The notes under the pieces: model-generated
Told to the model about the DNA's origin: nothing
Seen by the model: only the letters and a program-made list of their open reading frames with translations
Databases searched by the model: none
Made by a program: the position numbers and the translations under genes
In this document: one piece after another, positions 22,903-33,871 of the stretch
Layout: each line of letters opens with the position of its first letter
How positions within the stretch are numbered: the first letter of the stretch is position 1
Assembly: GCA_027603065.1 (NCBI GenBank)
Contig: JADGJP010000013.1
Coordinates: 525,706-589,705 of the forward strand
Source: Geranomyces variabilis
Taxonomy: Eukaryota > Chytridiomycota > Chytridiomycetes > Spizellomycetales > Powellomycetaceae
Direction of reading: 5' to 3'
Length of the DNA stretch: 64,000 bases

Positions 22903-25296
22903 TCAGAACCGCGTGATATCGCGTCCAAAGATCATGCTGTGCAGAGAGGAGCACGACGAGTCAGTTAAACAAAAACACACAACAACCAAATATAGTTCTG
23001 CGCCAACAAAAAAAGAAAAAACTCTACCTCTTTGTCCAATCGATCGCTAGCAGCACACGCGTGCGCAGGCTGACCTGCTTGGCCAAGTACGCGCCACGCC
23101 ACAGCAAAAACGCGCCAAACCCGCCCGCGGTCTTTGCGCCGCCAAGGTCAATCACGGCCGCGTCGCCGCCGACGTAAGAGAAACTACCGAGGTGTTTGTA
23201 CGAAAAAGGGCGCAGAGATTCTTCGGCTGCGGCTGCGGACGAGAGATTTTTGTGCAGCGGTGAGGGTGCGGGCAGTGGTGGTTGTTGTTGTTGTTGTTGT
23301 GGGGAGGATGGCGATGGCGATGATGGCGTTGTTGGTGTGATGGATAGAGGGCGGGAGGGTCCGGGTGTGATTACAGGAGAAAGACGGTTCAGCTTCTTTG
23401 CGAGGTATTCGCCCTGTTGCCGGGCGACTTGCGCGGTCGCGGGAAGGGACGTAAGCTTTTTGTTGGTTTCGTCGACCAGTAACTATGTTTATTCAAGCAC
23501 AACGCGCGAACCATCATTAGTTTCCAGCACCTCAAAGTGCGCCTGGCCTTCATTTAAAGGACAACTCACCGCAATTTCGCTCATGTCCAGCTCATTGTTG
23601 TGGTCCGCATCGTACTTTTTAAACACGTGGGTAAGCATTTGCAAATGCATTGCCGTCTGCGGGTAGCGATCAACGATGTTTGCAACAACAGTCGAGAAGG
23701 AATCGTAGTCGAGCGATTCGCGCCCAGTTTCGACAAACTTCTGTTTGACGAGCTCCATCATATTCGGATTTTCGATTGTCGAACAGTCGCCGATTCTGCG
23801 GCTGGCGTGAGTATCGAACAAAAGGCGGTGTGCTTTGTCTTCAGCAAGTTCACTTACGCGTAAACATCCTCAACGCCCTTGACCCTCAACCGTGAGTCAA
23901 CCTCGATTGCCCGCTTGTTCTTCTGAATCTCAACCTTATCCACAATCCGGCGAGTAAAATCGCGGAGTCCAATGCCCGTGCTCCACAGGCAGATTCCAAA
24001 CGGTAGCTTGTGCGTGCATTGCTCTTCAGGTTTTGCCTTTTTGTTTCGATACGTCAACAGTCCCGGCTCGACCTTTTCCACCCGCGCGTTTGTGATGACG
24101 TTAATGCCGTGTTTCTTGCACTTATCCTCAGCGTACAGCGAGATCGCTTCAGAAAATGTGTTGAGGATGTGATCAGCACTCTGCACGATCGTCACGCTGA
24201 CAGACGACGCCGTCAGGTCCGGAAAGTATTTGATCAGATCCTCGTGCAAGAAATCATACAGCTCGGCGGCGTATTCGACACCAGTCGGGCCACCGCCGGC
24301 AATGACAAAGCTGAGCAAACGGCGGCGCTCTTCTTGTGATGTGGTCGGGAGTTGAGCAATCTCGAAATTGGTCATGAGCTTGTTACGAAGATAGCGCGCG
24401 TCCCCAATATCTTTCAAGAAGCGAGCGTTTTCTTTCACGCCTGGAATGCCGAATGTGTTATTCATGGCGCCTACCGCGATGACGAGTTTGTCATATGGGA
24501 TCAAAAAAGATGTGCCGTCGTCGGCCTTTACCTATTAAACGCAAAAAGTTAGGGTCAACATCGGTTCGGCGAGCCTGGGCCCGCCGAAAAGAATCGCTTG
24601 GTGGTGGTCGCAGTGGTCCTACGCGCGTACCTCGACCATCTTGGCCTCAAAATGCACATCCTGTGCTTCAGCCTCGCAGAAATGGGAGCGCGATCGACGA
24701 CAGATCTTTCGAATACTCTCAATCAAGCTCCTCAGCTCCGTAGTTCCCGTCGTTGCCTCAGGAAGGAGCGGCGTGAACAAAAAGTAGTTCTGTGGGGACA
24801 CAACTACAGTGTAGTATCCGTTCGCTTCCAGGTCTTTCAGGATACTAGTTGCGCCCCAGCCGCTGCCGAGAATGACAAGGCGGGGCTTGTGCAAGTCAGC
24901 TGGGTCGGCGCCAAAGCACGTTGCAACAGGAAGCACCCGGCCGTCGGGAAGCGTCATTGTTGCCGGGTAAGAAGTGCCAGTGCTGGGGTCTGTCACCGGC
25001 GTGAAAGTCGGTAGTTCCTTCTCGCCTTCGGCAGCGAGATAGTAAGACTCGCCTGCCCACAGCGTTGCGCCTGCGCCGACAACGGTGGCGGCAATGATAG
25101 CGGCAAGTGCCGGGCGGCGAGACTTGGTTGCATTTGGGGCCGGTGGCGGCGGCGGGACAGCGGACGACCCTGAGGTCGCTGCTGTTGAGCCGAGGCGGAC
25201 CGGCGCGAAGACGTTGGAGCGGGCTAGCCTGACAATGGGCGGGCGAGCGAGCGCGGCCAAAGGCCGCATGCTGGTGACTGTGCGTTGAGTGAACAT
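22903..25296 (-). CDS. external alternative NADH:ubiquinone oxidoreductase with EF-hand
   Basis: Rotenone-insensitive type II NADH dehydrogenase (NDE type), oxidising NADH on the inner mitochondrial membrane. Five exons, 25296-24631, 24531-23858, 23795-23570, 23482-23028, 22936-22903, give 684 residues. An Arg-rich presequence and one hydrophobic segment (ALAAIIAATVVGAGATLW) precede the FAD-binding LVILGSGWGATS and the NAD-binding FVIAGGGPTGVEYAAEL. An EF-hand loop DADHNNELDMSE lies at about 495-520, which implies Ca2+ regulation as in fungal NDE1 proteins. A low-complexity Pro/Ser/Gln insert follows AKKLNRL and precedes RPFSYKHLGS. The C-terminus GRDITRF, reached only by the last intron, matches the family's conserved end. 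Convergent with the bestrophin-like gene (290-bp gap). Confidence 0.94.
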
Positions 25297-26822
25297 TATG
25301 TTGAGGAAAGGAAAGAGACTAGGCCGTTGAGATAGATGTCAAATGTCAAGATGTGCCGATAAAGAAGAGAGGCTGTGAGCATTGAGTGCCATTGACGTGA
25401 CCGCGCGCGTCACTCGGCGTCACCGCCCAACAGACGGAAAAGAAACAAGCAGGCAAAGCACTGACTGGCCCGACGTTCGTGTGGTGAACAAAGTCACAGT
25501 ACGGGCATTGTTTTGTTGTGTACTCCTCCGTCGTGGCAATCACGTCCTTCACAATGCCTGTACTGTCACTCTGTTCACCACAGGATCAGCGGAAGCAAGG
25601 TGTTCAAGTGTGGCACGTGTGGATTTGTTGGAGGCCGGGACAACGTTGGCGCCTTCACCGCGGGACTTCGCTCAATTGTGAAGGGCGAGGTGCTGGAGGT
25701 GTCATAATAGTGTATTTGCTATTGAGTGCGACCCTACCTGTCGGGTCGAAGAGGACTTGATGCTGCTCGCTGCGAGTGGTTGATATGGACACTCTTCTAG
25801 TAGATAGGTGGCCGGACAGAATTCCCTTAACGGCATGGATGGGAGGATTCGAATATGCGCATTCTTTCCGCGACAAATGCGGGCAGTGTTCTCGAGCTCA
25901 ACTTGCTCAAGAACCAGTGTTTTCGTTTGCATTATGGTTATTAATAGGCTTGACAATGTCATCACGGACAGTCGTCAGAGTCTTATTTCATTTTTCGCGC
26001 AATGAAAGCAAATGTACGATCTCGGCACAAAAGCCCGGGCACTATTCCCCGAGAGGAACGCCGCGACCTCTTGTTTAAGAGATCATTTGGTGACTATTCG
26101 CGCCATGTAGAAATAAAGCACTGTCCTAATTATAAACCCCATGGAAGAAGAGGGCGAGTGTGCTGGGTTGTGGGCGGTTTGTTCTCAGATGCATGCATAT
26201 CATGGAATGGGAGGGTTTCGAGTACCAACTGCTGACGACAGCAGCGTTCGCAGCTGGACGAGCGAGTGGTGCACTCTGCTGTCGTGGGCCTGCTGCCAAG
26301 GTTTCGCAGGCCCAGGACAGCGTCATGCACTACTACTCGAGGACATTTTGGGCCGTTTGTGAATGGAATGGAAAGCCGAGGAGATGCGTGGAGACACTCT
26401 GGCGCTCTGCTTCGTTTTATTCGGTTGTGGATGCCATGACAACGGATGACTCAGCGCCCGATCATTTTGACGCTCGCATACAATAGAAGAGGAGAGGTGC
26501 CAGCTGTCGGAAAACGTAGGGCTCGTCGGCTTGACAGGTCGACTCTCCCTGCGAAAAAGGACGGCGGGTTTGCACTGCCTTTGCTCGGCATGTATAAGGG
26601 ACCATGTGGGCTTGTCCCTGCAGCACCGCCTTCTCTCTTTGGTGCGCATAAAGGCGTGCCGCCATCCGCCCGCCCACGCGCTCTTTCGCCAACTTTCTCT
26701 ATCCTTGTCGAGTTTCCCACCACAAACAGTCGACTTTGATTCTCTGAACCTTTGATCTCCCATTCACATTCCAAGCCCCTCAACATCTAAATCCACTTTA
26801 CCCTATTTCACAATTAACTGCA
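25297..26822. other. intergenic region with decayed transposon sequence
   Basis: No intact gene. 25470-25707 contains the inverted zinc-ribbon relic listed separately. 25840-25860 and 26208-26228 share a motif like ATGGGAGGnTTCGA, whose origin is unclear. The last 400 bp are pyrimidine-rich and carry TATAAG near 26593, and probably form the promoter of the next gene. Confidence 0.5.
25470..25707. mobile_element. inverted relic of a Fanzor/TnpB-type zinc ribbon
   Basis: On the plus strand (about 25550-25707) the frame reads CLYCHSVHH, then KVFKCGTCGFVGGRDNVGAF, and stops at 25705-25707. The paired CxxC motifs followed by GRDxxGA resemble the OrfB/TnpB zinc ribbon and adjacent RuvC-III aspartate. 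On the minus strand (25552-25470) a second fragment reads EEYTTKQCPYCDFVHH. The two are arms of an imperfect inverted repeat: 25475-25510 against 25552-25587, 31 of 36 positions matching, 41-nt spacer. This looks like a fold-back rearrangement of a dead copy. No N-terminal part of the protein is present nearby. A cellular zinc-ribbon protein is a less likely alternative, because neither frame has a start or upstream exons. Confidence 0.6.
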
Positions 26823-27684
26823 ATGGCACCGCGCAAGCCTGCGGTCAAAAACACTCGTGTCCCGTCCGACGAGAGCAGCCTGCAAGACCCGCCTGCCACC
26901 ACTGCGGGCTCCCCGCCTTCTTCAAACGACACTGTTACCAGCACTACCACTGTAGTACAGAAGACAAAAGCTCCAGCCAAGCCTCGAAAGGTAAATGACA
27001 TGTGCGCTCTCACACGGTCGCTCGTTAACCTAACTGAGCCCATTTGTGCTCACTGCCTCCCAGCGCAAGTCGAGCGATGAGTCGTCGGGCGAGTCCAAAA
27101 CCAAGAAGCAGCGCCGTGGCCCCGCTAAGAAGGATTCGGCGACGGCAAATGACGTCAATACCGAGCAAAAGAAAACCGTTGCGAGCACCGGCAATGGATC
27201 CAAGCCCACTCGCAACGCGGTACGCTTTAGTCGCCTGTGAAATCTTTTCGGTAGTATTACATCTTCCCAATACATTCATTGACTCGCCCATCAGGCCGAA
27301 ACCATTACCAAAATGGGCTCAGATGCCGAAGCCTGGGTTGTTGACCAGTTGGCAAAGCAAATAGTGGCCGGCCAAACAATGAACGTCCGAAAAGTCTACG
27401 AGGACTACATTGCTCGCTTCTCTCTTCAGTACGACGAATTTCACCGTGCGCACAGGAATTCACTTCGCTACAAGGCGAACAGGGCGGCGGCTGCGATGAA
27501 GGCAGCGATGCCACCTGCACCTGCACCGGACGCCAAATCCGCCGACACCGACGTCAAGTCCGAGGTCAACAATCAAAGCCACCACAGCGACAACGAGGAT
27601 ATCGACACAGCCGAGCTGGACGCCATGCTCGCAGATCTTGTACAAGACGCCGAAGCCTCCCGCGAGGTTTCGTGTGAGGCTTGA
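26823..27684 (+). CDS. uncharacterised basic nuclear-type protein
   Basis: Three exons, 26823-26990, 27064-27219 and 27295-27684, give 237 residues. The N-terminal half is disordered and basic, with a likely nuclear localisation signal (KPRKRKSS, KTKKQRRGPAKK). A compact helical segment follows at about 118-170 (AEAWVVDQLAKQIVAGQTMN, VRKVYEDYIARFSLQYDEFH). The tail is acidic (DNEDIDTAELDAMLADL). No family was recognised; a chromatin-associated role is only suggested by composition. Both introns (73 and 75 nt) have good GTAAAT/GTACGC donors and CAG acceptors, and they keep one frame, which supports a real gene. Confidence 0.7.
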
Positions 27685-27979
27685 AGCATGAAACAAAATG
27701 AAACGAACGATAACAAGCGAGGCATGGGAGGAAGGAGAACAACACCATCGAAGAAAGAGAGAAACACTGTAGTCCCCCTTCCCGCTTGGTTTTGCGAAAA
27801 GAAATATATAGCTGGCGTATTGTAAAATGCTATCCCGTCGTCAGCAAGAAATACCATTGTCTTTTCACAGCTTCTCCTTTCGTGTGCCAGAACATGATCG
27901 GCTTTGGTATTCAAATATATACATGTTGCAATTATTCCCCCAAAAAAGCGAGGCCTGGTATTGAAGCACTCAGTGCTTC

Positions 27980-28435
27980 TCACGGATAGGATGTCTCGTC
28001 AAATGGGTCGCCAAAAGCTGTAATGGAAGGAAAATCAGGGCAATGAGAGCGCTTGCCAATTACCCGATCCTCAAGCTGTTTTTCACATGCAAAAGGACTC
28101 TCGTCCCCACGCTCCACTCCGAAACCTGCATGACACTCACAGTTAAAAAAGTCCTGGTCGAGCACCTTCTCAGCTTCCTGCTTATGGCCCTTTTTCCCAC
28201 GTCCGTGCTGGCCACCGCCGTCGGCTCCAAAGATACGGTCGTCTATGGCCGAGTAGTGATAAGGCCGGTGGGCGGTTGAGGAGGATTTCGGCGTCGCTGG
28301 CTGTGGGTAGATGTACGAGGACGACGAGGAGCCGGGCGTCGCGGCGGTGGAGGACGACGACTGAGACGGGAAGACACGGTCGACGTCCATGACGACCTCT
28401 GGGCTTGGAAGGGACGATTCGCCTGTAAAGCTCAT
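27980..28435 (-). CDS. uncharacterised small protein with an FFNSFGDPFDE end
   Basis: Exons 28435-28141 and 28017-27980 give 110 residues. The product is Ser/Pro-rich and largely disordered, with a basic patch (GRGKKGHKQEAEK) and a hydrophobic-acidic C-terminus made by splicing (DQDFFNSFGDPFDETSYP). That terminal motif looks like a short linear binding motif. An unspliced reading would give 151 residues with a Cys-containing segment. I prefer the spliced form because the donor GTGAGT and the acceptor TTACAG are strong. The gene is divergent from the ITFG1 homologue, with about 190 bp between starts. No function is assigned. Confidence 0.55.
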   Translation of the reverse strand: MSFTGESSLPSPEVVMDVDRVFPSQSSSSTAATPGSSSSSYIYPQPATPKSSSTAHRPYHYSAIDDRIFGADGGGQHGRGKKGHKQEAEKVLDQDFFNCECHAGFGVERGDESPFACEKQLEDRVIGKRSHCPDFPSITAFGDPFDETSYP

Positions 28436-28622
28436 ACTGTACTTTGTACTTTAGAATTCGGTCGGTCGTTTGGTCTGGCTGTGAATCGGTGATGAATGCG
28501 AGCGACGCGGGGGAAGTTGGCAGAGGCGGAGCTGCGGAGCGGAGCCACGTCGCGCTTTCCTCGCCAGCGTGAGGCTCTTGGCGGTCGGCAAGTTCATCCC
28601 AGCACCCATGCAACTAGCACCC

Positions 28623-31395
28623 ATGACTCGCATACCTCGCTCAATTCAAAAGCTACCGACCGCGCTTCTCTCATATCTCCTGCCGCCGCTGCTGGTGCTT
28701 TGCGCCACTGTGTCTGCGAAGGCTCCAAAGTTCTCAACTCCCGGCCTCTTCGACGTCGACGTCGGCCTGGGCCAAGTCGACGGCATTGTTGCCGCTTTTG
28801 GTGACTTCAACGGAGACAAATTGTATGACACTCTTACGGTCGGCAGTAGTGGAAGATGAGCAAAGGGATCTTGTTTTTTCTCAACGCCTATCGTTCCCTT
28901 TCGGCAGCACCGACATCTTTGTCCTGGATGCCGCCCAAACCACCCTGACAGCATACGCTTGGGATCATGGTAATGCCAGTTACTACTAACTGCAACTGTT
29001 ATCGATTTTAATCACTCATTATTCTGCCTGAAACAGGAAGCTTTCGATTTCGCGCACTGCCGGATACAGCAATCGCATTTGATCCAACAAAGCCGTCAGC
29101 CGTCGCTATATCCAATGTCATACCAGGAGACTTCAACTACGACGGCAAGCTCGATGTTCTACTAATGGGGCAGAATGACGGCAAGGGCGACATTGGGATG
29201 CGGATATTCTTCGGGAACGGTGTCGACTCGTTGAGTAAACGTCGGGGAGGGAGGCGGCGAGCGGTGCAAAAGCCTGGCCTGGATCCGCGGGCTTGGGACT
29301 CGCAGCCACCGATGAGCTGACGACGGGGCATCTCTCCTTGTGCCGTGCTCGCTATTACAGACGCGACAAGCTTTTTGGAACTGGAGAGTGCGACGGATAT
29401 GCAGCCGTTTGTCGTCGACTACACCGGCGCGATGAAACCAGAGCTGCTAGGGTATCCCGTGGGAAAAGACCGCAAGCTGTCGCTCTGGCAGCCGACAGTT
29501 GGAGGCACGGCGTAAGCACTCTATTTTGTTTCCGGCCGGCTGCGGATACAGCTATCGACATCATGAGATCTTCTCTTATCATAGATCTGAAGTACCGCTA
29601 GCGCAAAATTCGACCACGCTATGCACGCTTGCGAGTCCACACTCTAATGCTTTTGTGGATTTTGACGGCGACTGTCTTGCTGGTGAGCACGAGTAAGCGC
29701 GCGCCAAGACAGCGCAGACCTCAGCGCACTGCGGGACCATTTTTGATGTGTGTCGTCACCCCCACCAGATATGTTTTTGACGTGCGACCTGGCGGGAACT
29801 GGCCACACGACGGTACAGATATGGCGCAACACGGCCGAGGGCTTCGTGTTCTCGCAGCAGTATGCTCTGCCTGTCGGAAGTGGACCGGTCACATTCGCCG
29901 ATATTGGTGAGGAAAGAAAGCGTGCCCGTTTGAAGCGGGGTGACATGGAACAGTTGGCGAGGAGCAGCTATTTTGACAATGTCCTGGTCCCCTCTGATTT
30001 GCACAGATGGCGATGGCGCGATGGATATGATATTTCCAACTTGCGACTCCTCCGACTGCTACATCCACGTGCTGTACAATAAGCAGATTCCTCTATGTGT
30101 GGGGGAGGAAACTCAAAACTGCCGCAACCCGCATGATCTGTGCGTTGCAGACCCGAATTTCATGTTTGATCTCACTGATAAAAGCTCGGTATGCTCGCTC
30201 AACTGGGGCGACGCCCTCTCTCTCCCCACATCCATCCTGTTCTTCGCGAAGCTTTTCTAACGCTTTTCGTTTTATCACCAGGGCCACGTTGTCCAATCAC
30301 TCTCTGCCATCACCGGCAACTCCAAAGACCGCTTCCTGCTCGAAGCCAGCAAGCTGAAATCCGCACCACCCGTCCCCATCCGTGTCGGAGATTTCAACAA
30401 TGACGGGTATCCCGATCTGCTCGTTACAACATCCGCCGGCGGAAGCGGTAGCAGCAGCACAGTTGTGCGGCTGCTGGAATCGGTTTCGTGCGAGTCATCC
30501 ACGTGCTCGGCTGCCGCGGACAGCGCGGGTCGCCGCGCGTTTGAGCTTGTGGATAATGGAGTTGCGGCGTTGGCGGTGCCCGGTGGTGGCGTGAATGTTG
30601 TCGCGACATTTATGGATCTGGATGAAGATGTACGCTTGCCTTGACAGATGGGTCTGTTCTTTCTGGTCGCAATCATCTCATCTGCTTTTCATGTAGGGAA
30701 CCCTCGACGTTCTAGTCGGCGTTCTTGTTGAAGGAAAGTTCCGCACGCATGCGATCCTCAACAACTTTTACAACGACGCGTTTTTCCTTAAAGCGCTTGG
30801 TGGGTATAAGTGGCGCTTATCGCATTTCAGCTCCTTTGGGTTCTCTTTGTACTGATCACTGCTTGTGTGTTAAATGACAGTGTCGAACGGCGTGTGCCCG
30901 GCGTGGTGCCCGACAGGGGACAAATTTCCCTCACCAAAGCCCTATGGCGTTAACTACGCAGGCGCGAGCTTTAAATACACAGTGCTTGACACCGCAGGGC
31001 GGCGCCGGGCGAGGCAGGGTAAAGAAAGATGGGTGCGGCGATGATTTCACAACAACATTGACTGACGACTCTTTGGGTCCTCATAACAGCCGCGCAGCTT
31101 TCGCAATCTACCTACTTTTCGCTCCAAACACCTTATGCGCTGTTTGGTCTCGGCCGCACAAACAACTATATTGAAGATTTGTTTGTCGGTGTTGCGCGGC
31201 GGAAAGCAAAGGTTAGGCGCAACTTATGTTCTGAATACGCCGGCCTCAAATTTTCTAACAATGCGTTGCGATTACATGCAGAGCGCAGAGGTTGCAACTT
31301 TCCAAGGAGTGATTCCAAATTCGCAGCTGATTGTTATTCCGTATGAGGATAGCGAGGATGCCGGTCCGACAAGGTTCGTGTTGTTTTATAAGGCA

Positions 31396-31455
<60 letters not shown>

Positions 31456-31785
31456 CGAGACATGAGAGATGGGAGGGAGTCTCCGCAATACGCGCACGCT
31501 AATCTCCCCGCGCGCGGAACGTCTTTCAGTTGGATCCTAGAGCTGTACGTAAATCCGTCCTCGGCGTCTCGTTCTGTGATGCTGGTGCTATTAACATCGC
31601 TGGCGATCCTCGCGTCGGTAGTAGGTGGGCTGCATTGGACAGAAAAGGTACGCGGCCGGGGTCGTGTGGGAGACTTGGCGCGCGTTTGCTGTTTCGTCAC
31701 TCATATGCTTACTTTTCTTCACAAGCGTGAGGACGAGAAGGAGAGACGCAAAGCGTTACATGCGATTAACTTTGACGCGCTATGA
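28623..31785 (+). CDS. T-cell immunomodulatory protein homologue (ITFG1/LINKIN)
   Basis: Type I membrane protein of 669 residues with FG-GAP/VCBS repeats. Fourteen exons: 28623-28822, 28908-28969, 29037-29234, 29361-29511, 29585-29682, 29769-29906, 30007-30188, 30282-30629, 30697-30799, 30881-31018, 31090-31211, 31282-31373, 31530-31647, 31726-31785. After a signal peptide (LLSYLLPPLLVLCATVSA) come Ca2+-binding beta-propeller loops: GDFNGDKFTDIFVLD, GDFNYDGKLDVLL, DGDGAMDMIF, GDFNNDGYPDLLV and DLDEDGTLDVLVG. The distal part is diagnostic of the family: PYGVNYAGASFKYTVLD and QTPYALFGLGRTNNYIE. One transmembrane helix (SVMLVLLTSLAILASVVGG) precedes a short tail ending INFDAL. Animal LINKIN acts in cell adhesion; the fungal role is unknown. 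In-frame ATGs at 28608 or 28623 are possible. Confidence 0.93.
31399..31449 (+). repeat. (GA)n microsatellite in an ITFG1-homologue intron
   Basis: An uninterrupted GA run of about 25 units lies inside the 156-nt intron 31374-31529. It lengthens an intron in a gene whose other introns are 67-126 nt. Confidence 0.95.
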
Positions 31786-32724
31786 AGAATCGTCACTTCA
31801 ATCTCCGCATTTTTTGAGGTTTTTTGTATTTAATGTATGAAACTGTTTCTTTCCAACCCCTCTCGCGGCCCCTTGCACCCCCATATATGTGAACCGTGAG
31901 CGTCCTGGTAAAAGAAGGCGCGACCGACGCTTCATATGCCGCCAGACGACTCGTTCAGTTTGCGTGCGAGCGTGTACATTTCCTACATACCCCGAGTCCC
32001 TGGTCGTCCGCCTCCCCACATGATCCTAAGCCAAGTACGCGTAAAGCAGCATTTAGCACAACGAGTGGTCTTCAAGGCACCAAAGGCAGTGGAGGATGTG
32101 CACGGCGTACGGAGGACGTCCAGACCCGGGAATTGAACAGACGTGGACGGCGTTGTCGAGGCCGGCTCGAGATGATACGAGTGAGGTAAAAGCGACGAGC
32201 GTAATAAAGACACGGACTTGGCCGACATTTTGCTTGCTCCAGGCAAGATTCCTCATGTTGATTTTGCGGTTTGCGGTGCCGCCCCCCGAGTCGATGGTTT
32301 TAGGCTTCAAAAAAAGCGGAATCGAGGGAAAAGGGGTTCGGCGGTGTACCCAGGGCCTCAGCGGTCGTTTTGTTGCCAATTGAGGTTGGCAGAGAGAAGT
32401 AGCTGCGTTCGGCTTTTGCGTTCAGCAACATGCAGCCGGTTTGCCGCCGCACTCATAAATTTGAAAGGCGAGCCACCTTTGACTTGGGCTTCCCATTGGC
32501 ATTCAGCCTAACGGCCGCGTCGAGCTGTCGAGCTCATGCTTGGATTGGCGCTTGGGCGTAGGCTCGTTAGAGGTGTCCCGACCTGACAACGACGCGAGGT
32601 CTCCAGAGACGACAGACACGACGGACTTGCGGCCACCGTCGCAGAAGCCAAGCCTGTAGCGCAGCGTCGCCTCATGGTGGCTATCGTGTAAAAGAAAGGC
32701 GGGTGGCGACTAAGCAGGAGCGCT

Positions 32725-32862
32725 GCAGCGTTTCCATTGACCTTTGCTTTGAGGACGTGCTTCGAGGCACGCAGCGTTTCCATTGACCTTTGCTTTGAGG
32801 ACGTGCTTCGAGGCGCGCAGCATTTCCATTGACCTTTGCTTAGAGGACGTGCGAGGCGTGCA
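32725..32862. repeat. three-copy 46-bp minisatellite
   Basis: Units begin at 32725, 32771 and 32817, each starting GCAGCrTTTCCATTGACC and continuing TTTGCTTnGAGGACGTGC. Copies 1 and 2 are almost identical; copy 3 diverges at its end. Confidence 0.9.
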
Positions 32863-33407
32863 ACGGATATCGTGTGGATGGTAAATGCCCGAGACGGCGG
32901 GACATCTGTGGTAACGCCACCAGAATTACCATCACTGGAAGCGTTATGTTATGTACAGCCGCGACACCACCTCGACCGATTGTGAGCGAGGAGGGAGTAT
33001 GTGCGAGCGGAAACTCCCAAAGGCAATCATGAGTCATCGTGTGTCCCACTCGATGGTCACCTGGCGCTGTTTTCCCCATTGCACTGAAAACAGAAGCATA
33101 CCGCTACCCATGATCCCGAAATCCATTGTCAATGGGCGACAAAGGGAACATAGCAGCATTACTGATTGGCTGAGACAAAGTAGGCCAAGTGACTGCGCTC
33201 CACGCATCGACATACCCTTTTGGAGTCAGGGGTATGACGTGGGAAGCCTTGGGCGCATGTCAGGTCCGGACGGGGCGTCTGGCAATCGCAAAACGACGCC
33301 AACGCGACGGGTCGCTATACACAGGCTACATATACGGTGCTATTGGCCGCTTGAGGATCTTGCCCACTTTTGAGATTGACATCCAGCAATGACAATCGGT
33401 CACAACA

Positions 33408-33647
33408 CTAGCGGACAATTCTAGGCAAATGAGCACATGCCCGGACTGGTAGAAATAATTGCGACTGGTTTTCTAGAAGTGCTGTTAGGGCCATTCTGTG
33501 CCTGTCGCAGGCTTGCAGGTGGTTAAACGTGATCACGCCGACTGAAGCTGTCAAATCTCGGCAAAGGGCGCCGTTTTTTTGATCCACCAGTGGTTTGGCG
33601 CAGAAAGCCGTCCCGTCGCACTTTGGGCAGCTCTGAAGCCCGTGCAA
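33408..33647 (-). pseudogene. possible TnpB/Fanzor zinc-ribbon fragment
   Basis: A minus-strand frame of 79 residues reads LQSCPKCDGTAFCAKPL and then CRDLTASVGVI. A CPxC pair followed by xRDLxAS is the pattern of the OrfB/TnpB zinc ribbon and RuvC-III aspartate, but the second Cys pair is reduced to one Cys. There is no upstream catalytic domain. It may instead be chance, since the frame is short. It does not align closely with the relic at 25.5 kb. Confidence 0.35.
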
Positions 33648-33871
33648 CGCCGCGCCCCGAGCCTTAGTAGCCCCCTTTGCACTCGAAATGCAACCAAGAA
33701 ATATGCACGGATTTCGGGTGACCGGGCACCGGGCTATCCGCGAATTGTGCTGGTGGGTCTATATAGTTGCTTTTCTGAATGTTTGAACGAGCTTTGCGAT
33801 AAAAAGTATATATATTGCGAACGCCTCCAAGCAAAAAAGAAAAGGGTGGAGAAAAAAAAAATACAGTGAAC

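Larger units (their letters stand above)
31786..33871. other. large intergenic region, no intact gene
   Basis: About 2.1 kb between the ITFG1 homologue and the peroxiredoxin gene. It contains a 46-bp minisatellite (32725-32862) and a possible zinc-ribbon fragment on the minus strand (33408-33647). No paired splice sites or conserved domains were recognised elsewhere. Confidence 0.5.

Noticed and set aside
25841-26228. Repeated GGGAGGnTTCGA motif, considered as tRNA T-arms
   Set aside because: No matching D-arm or acceptor stem could be found at either site on either strand.
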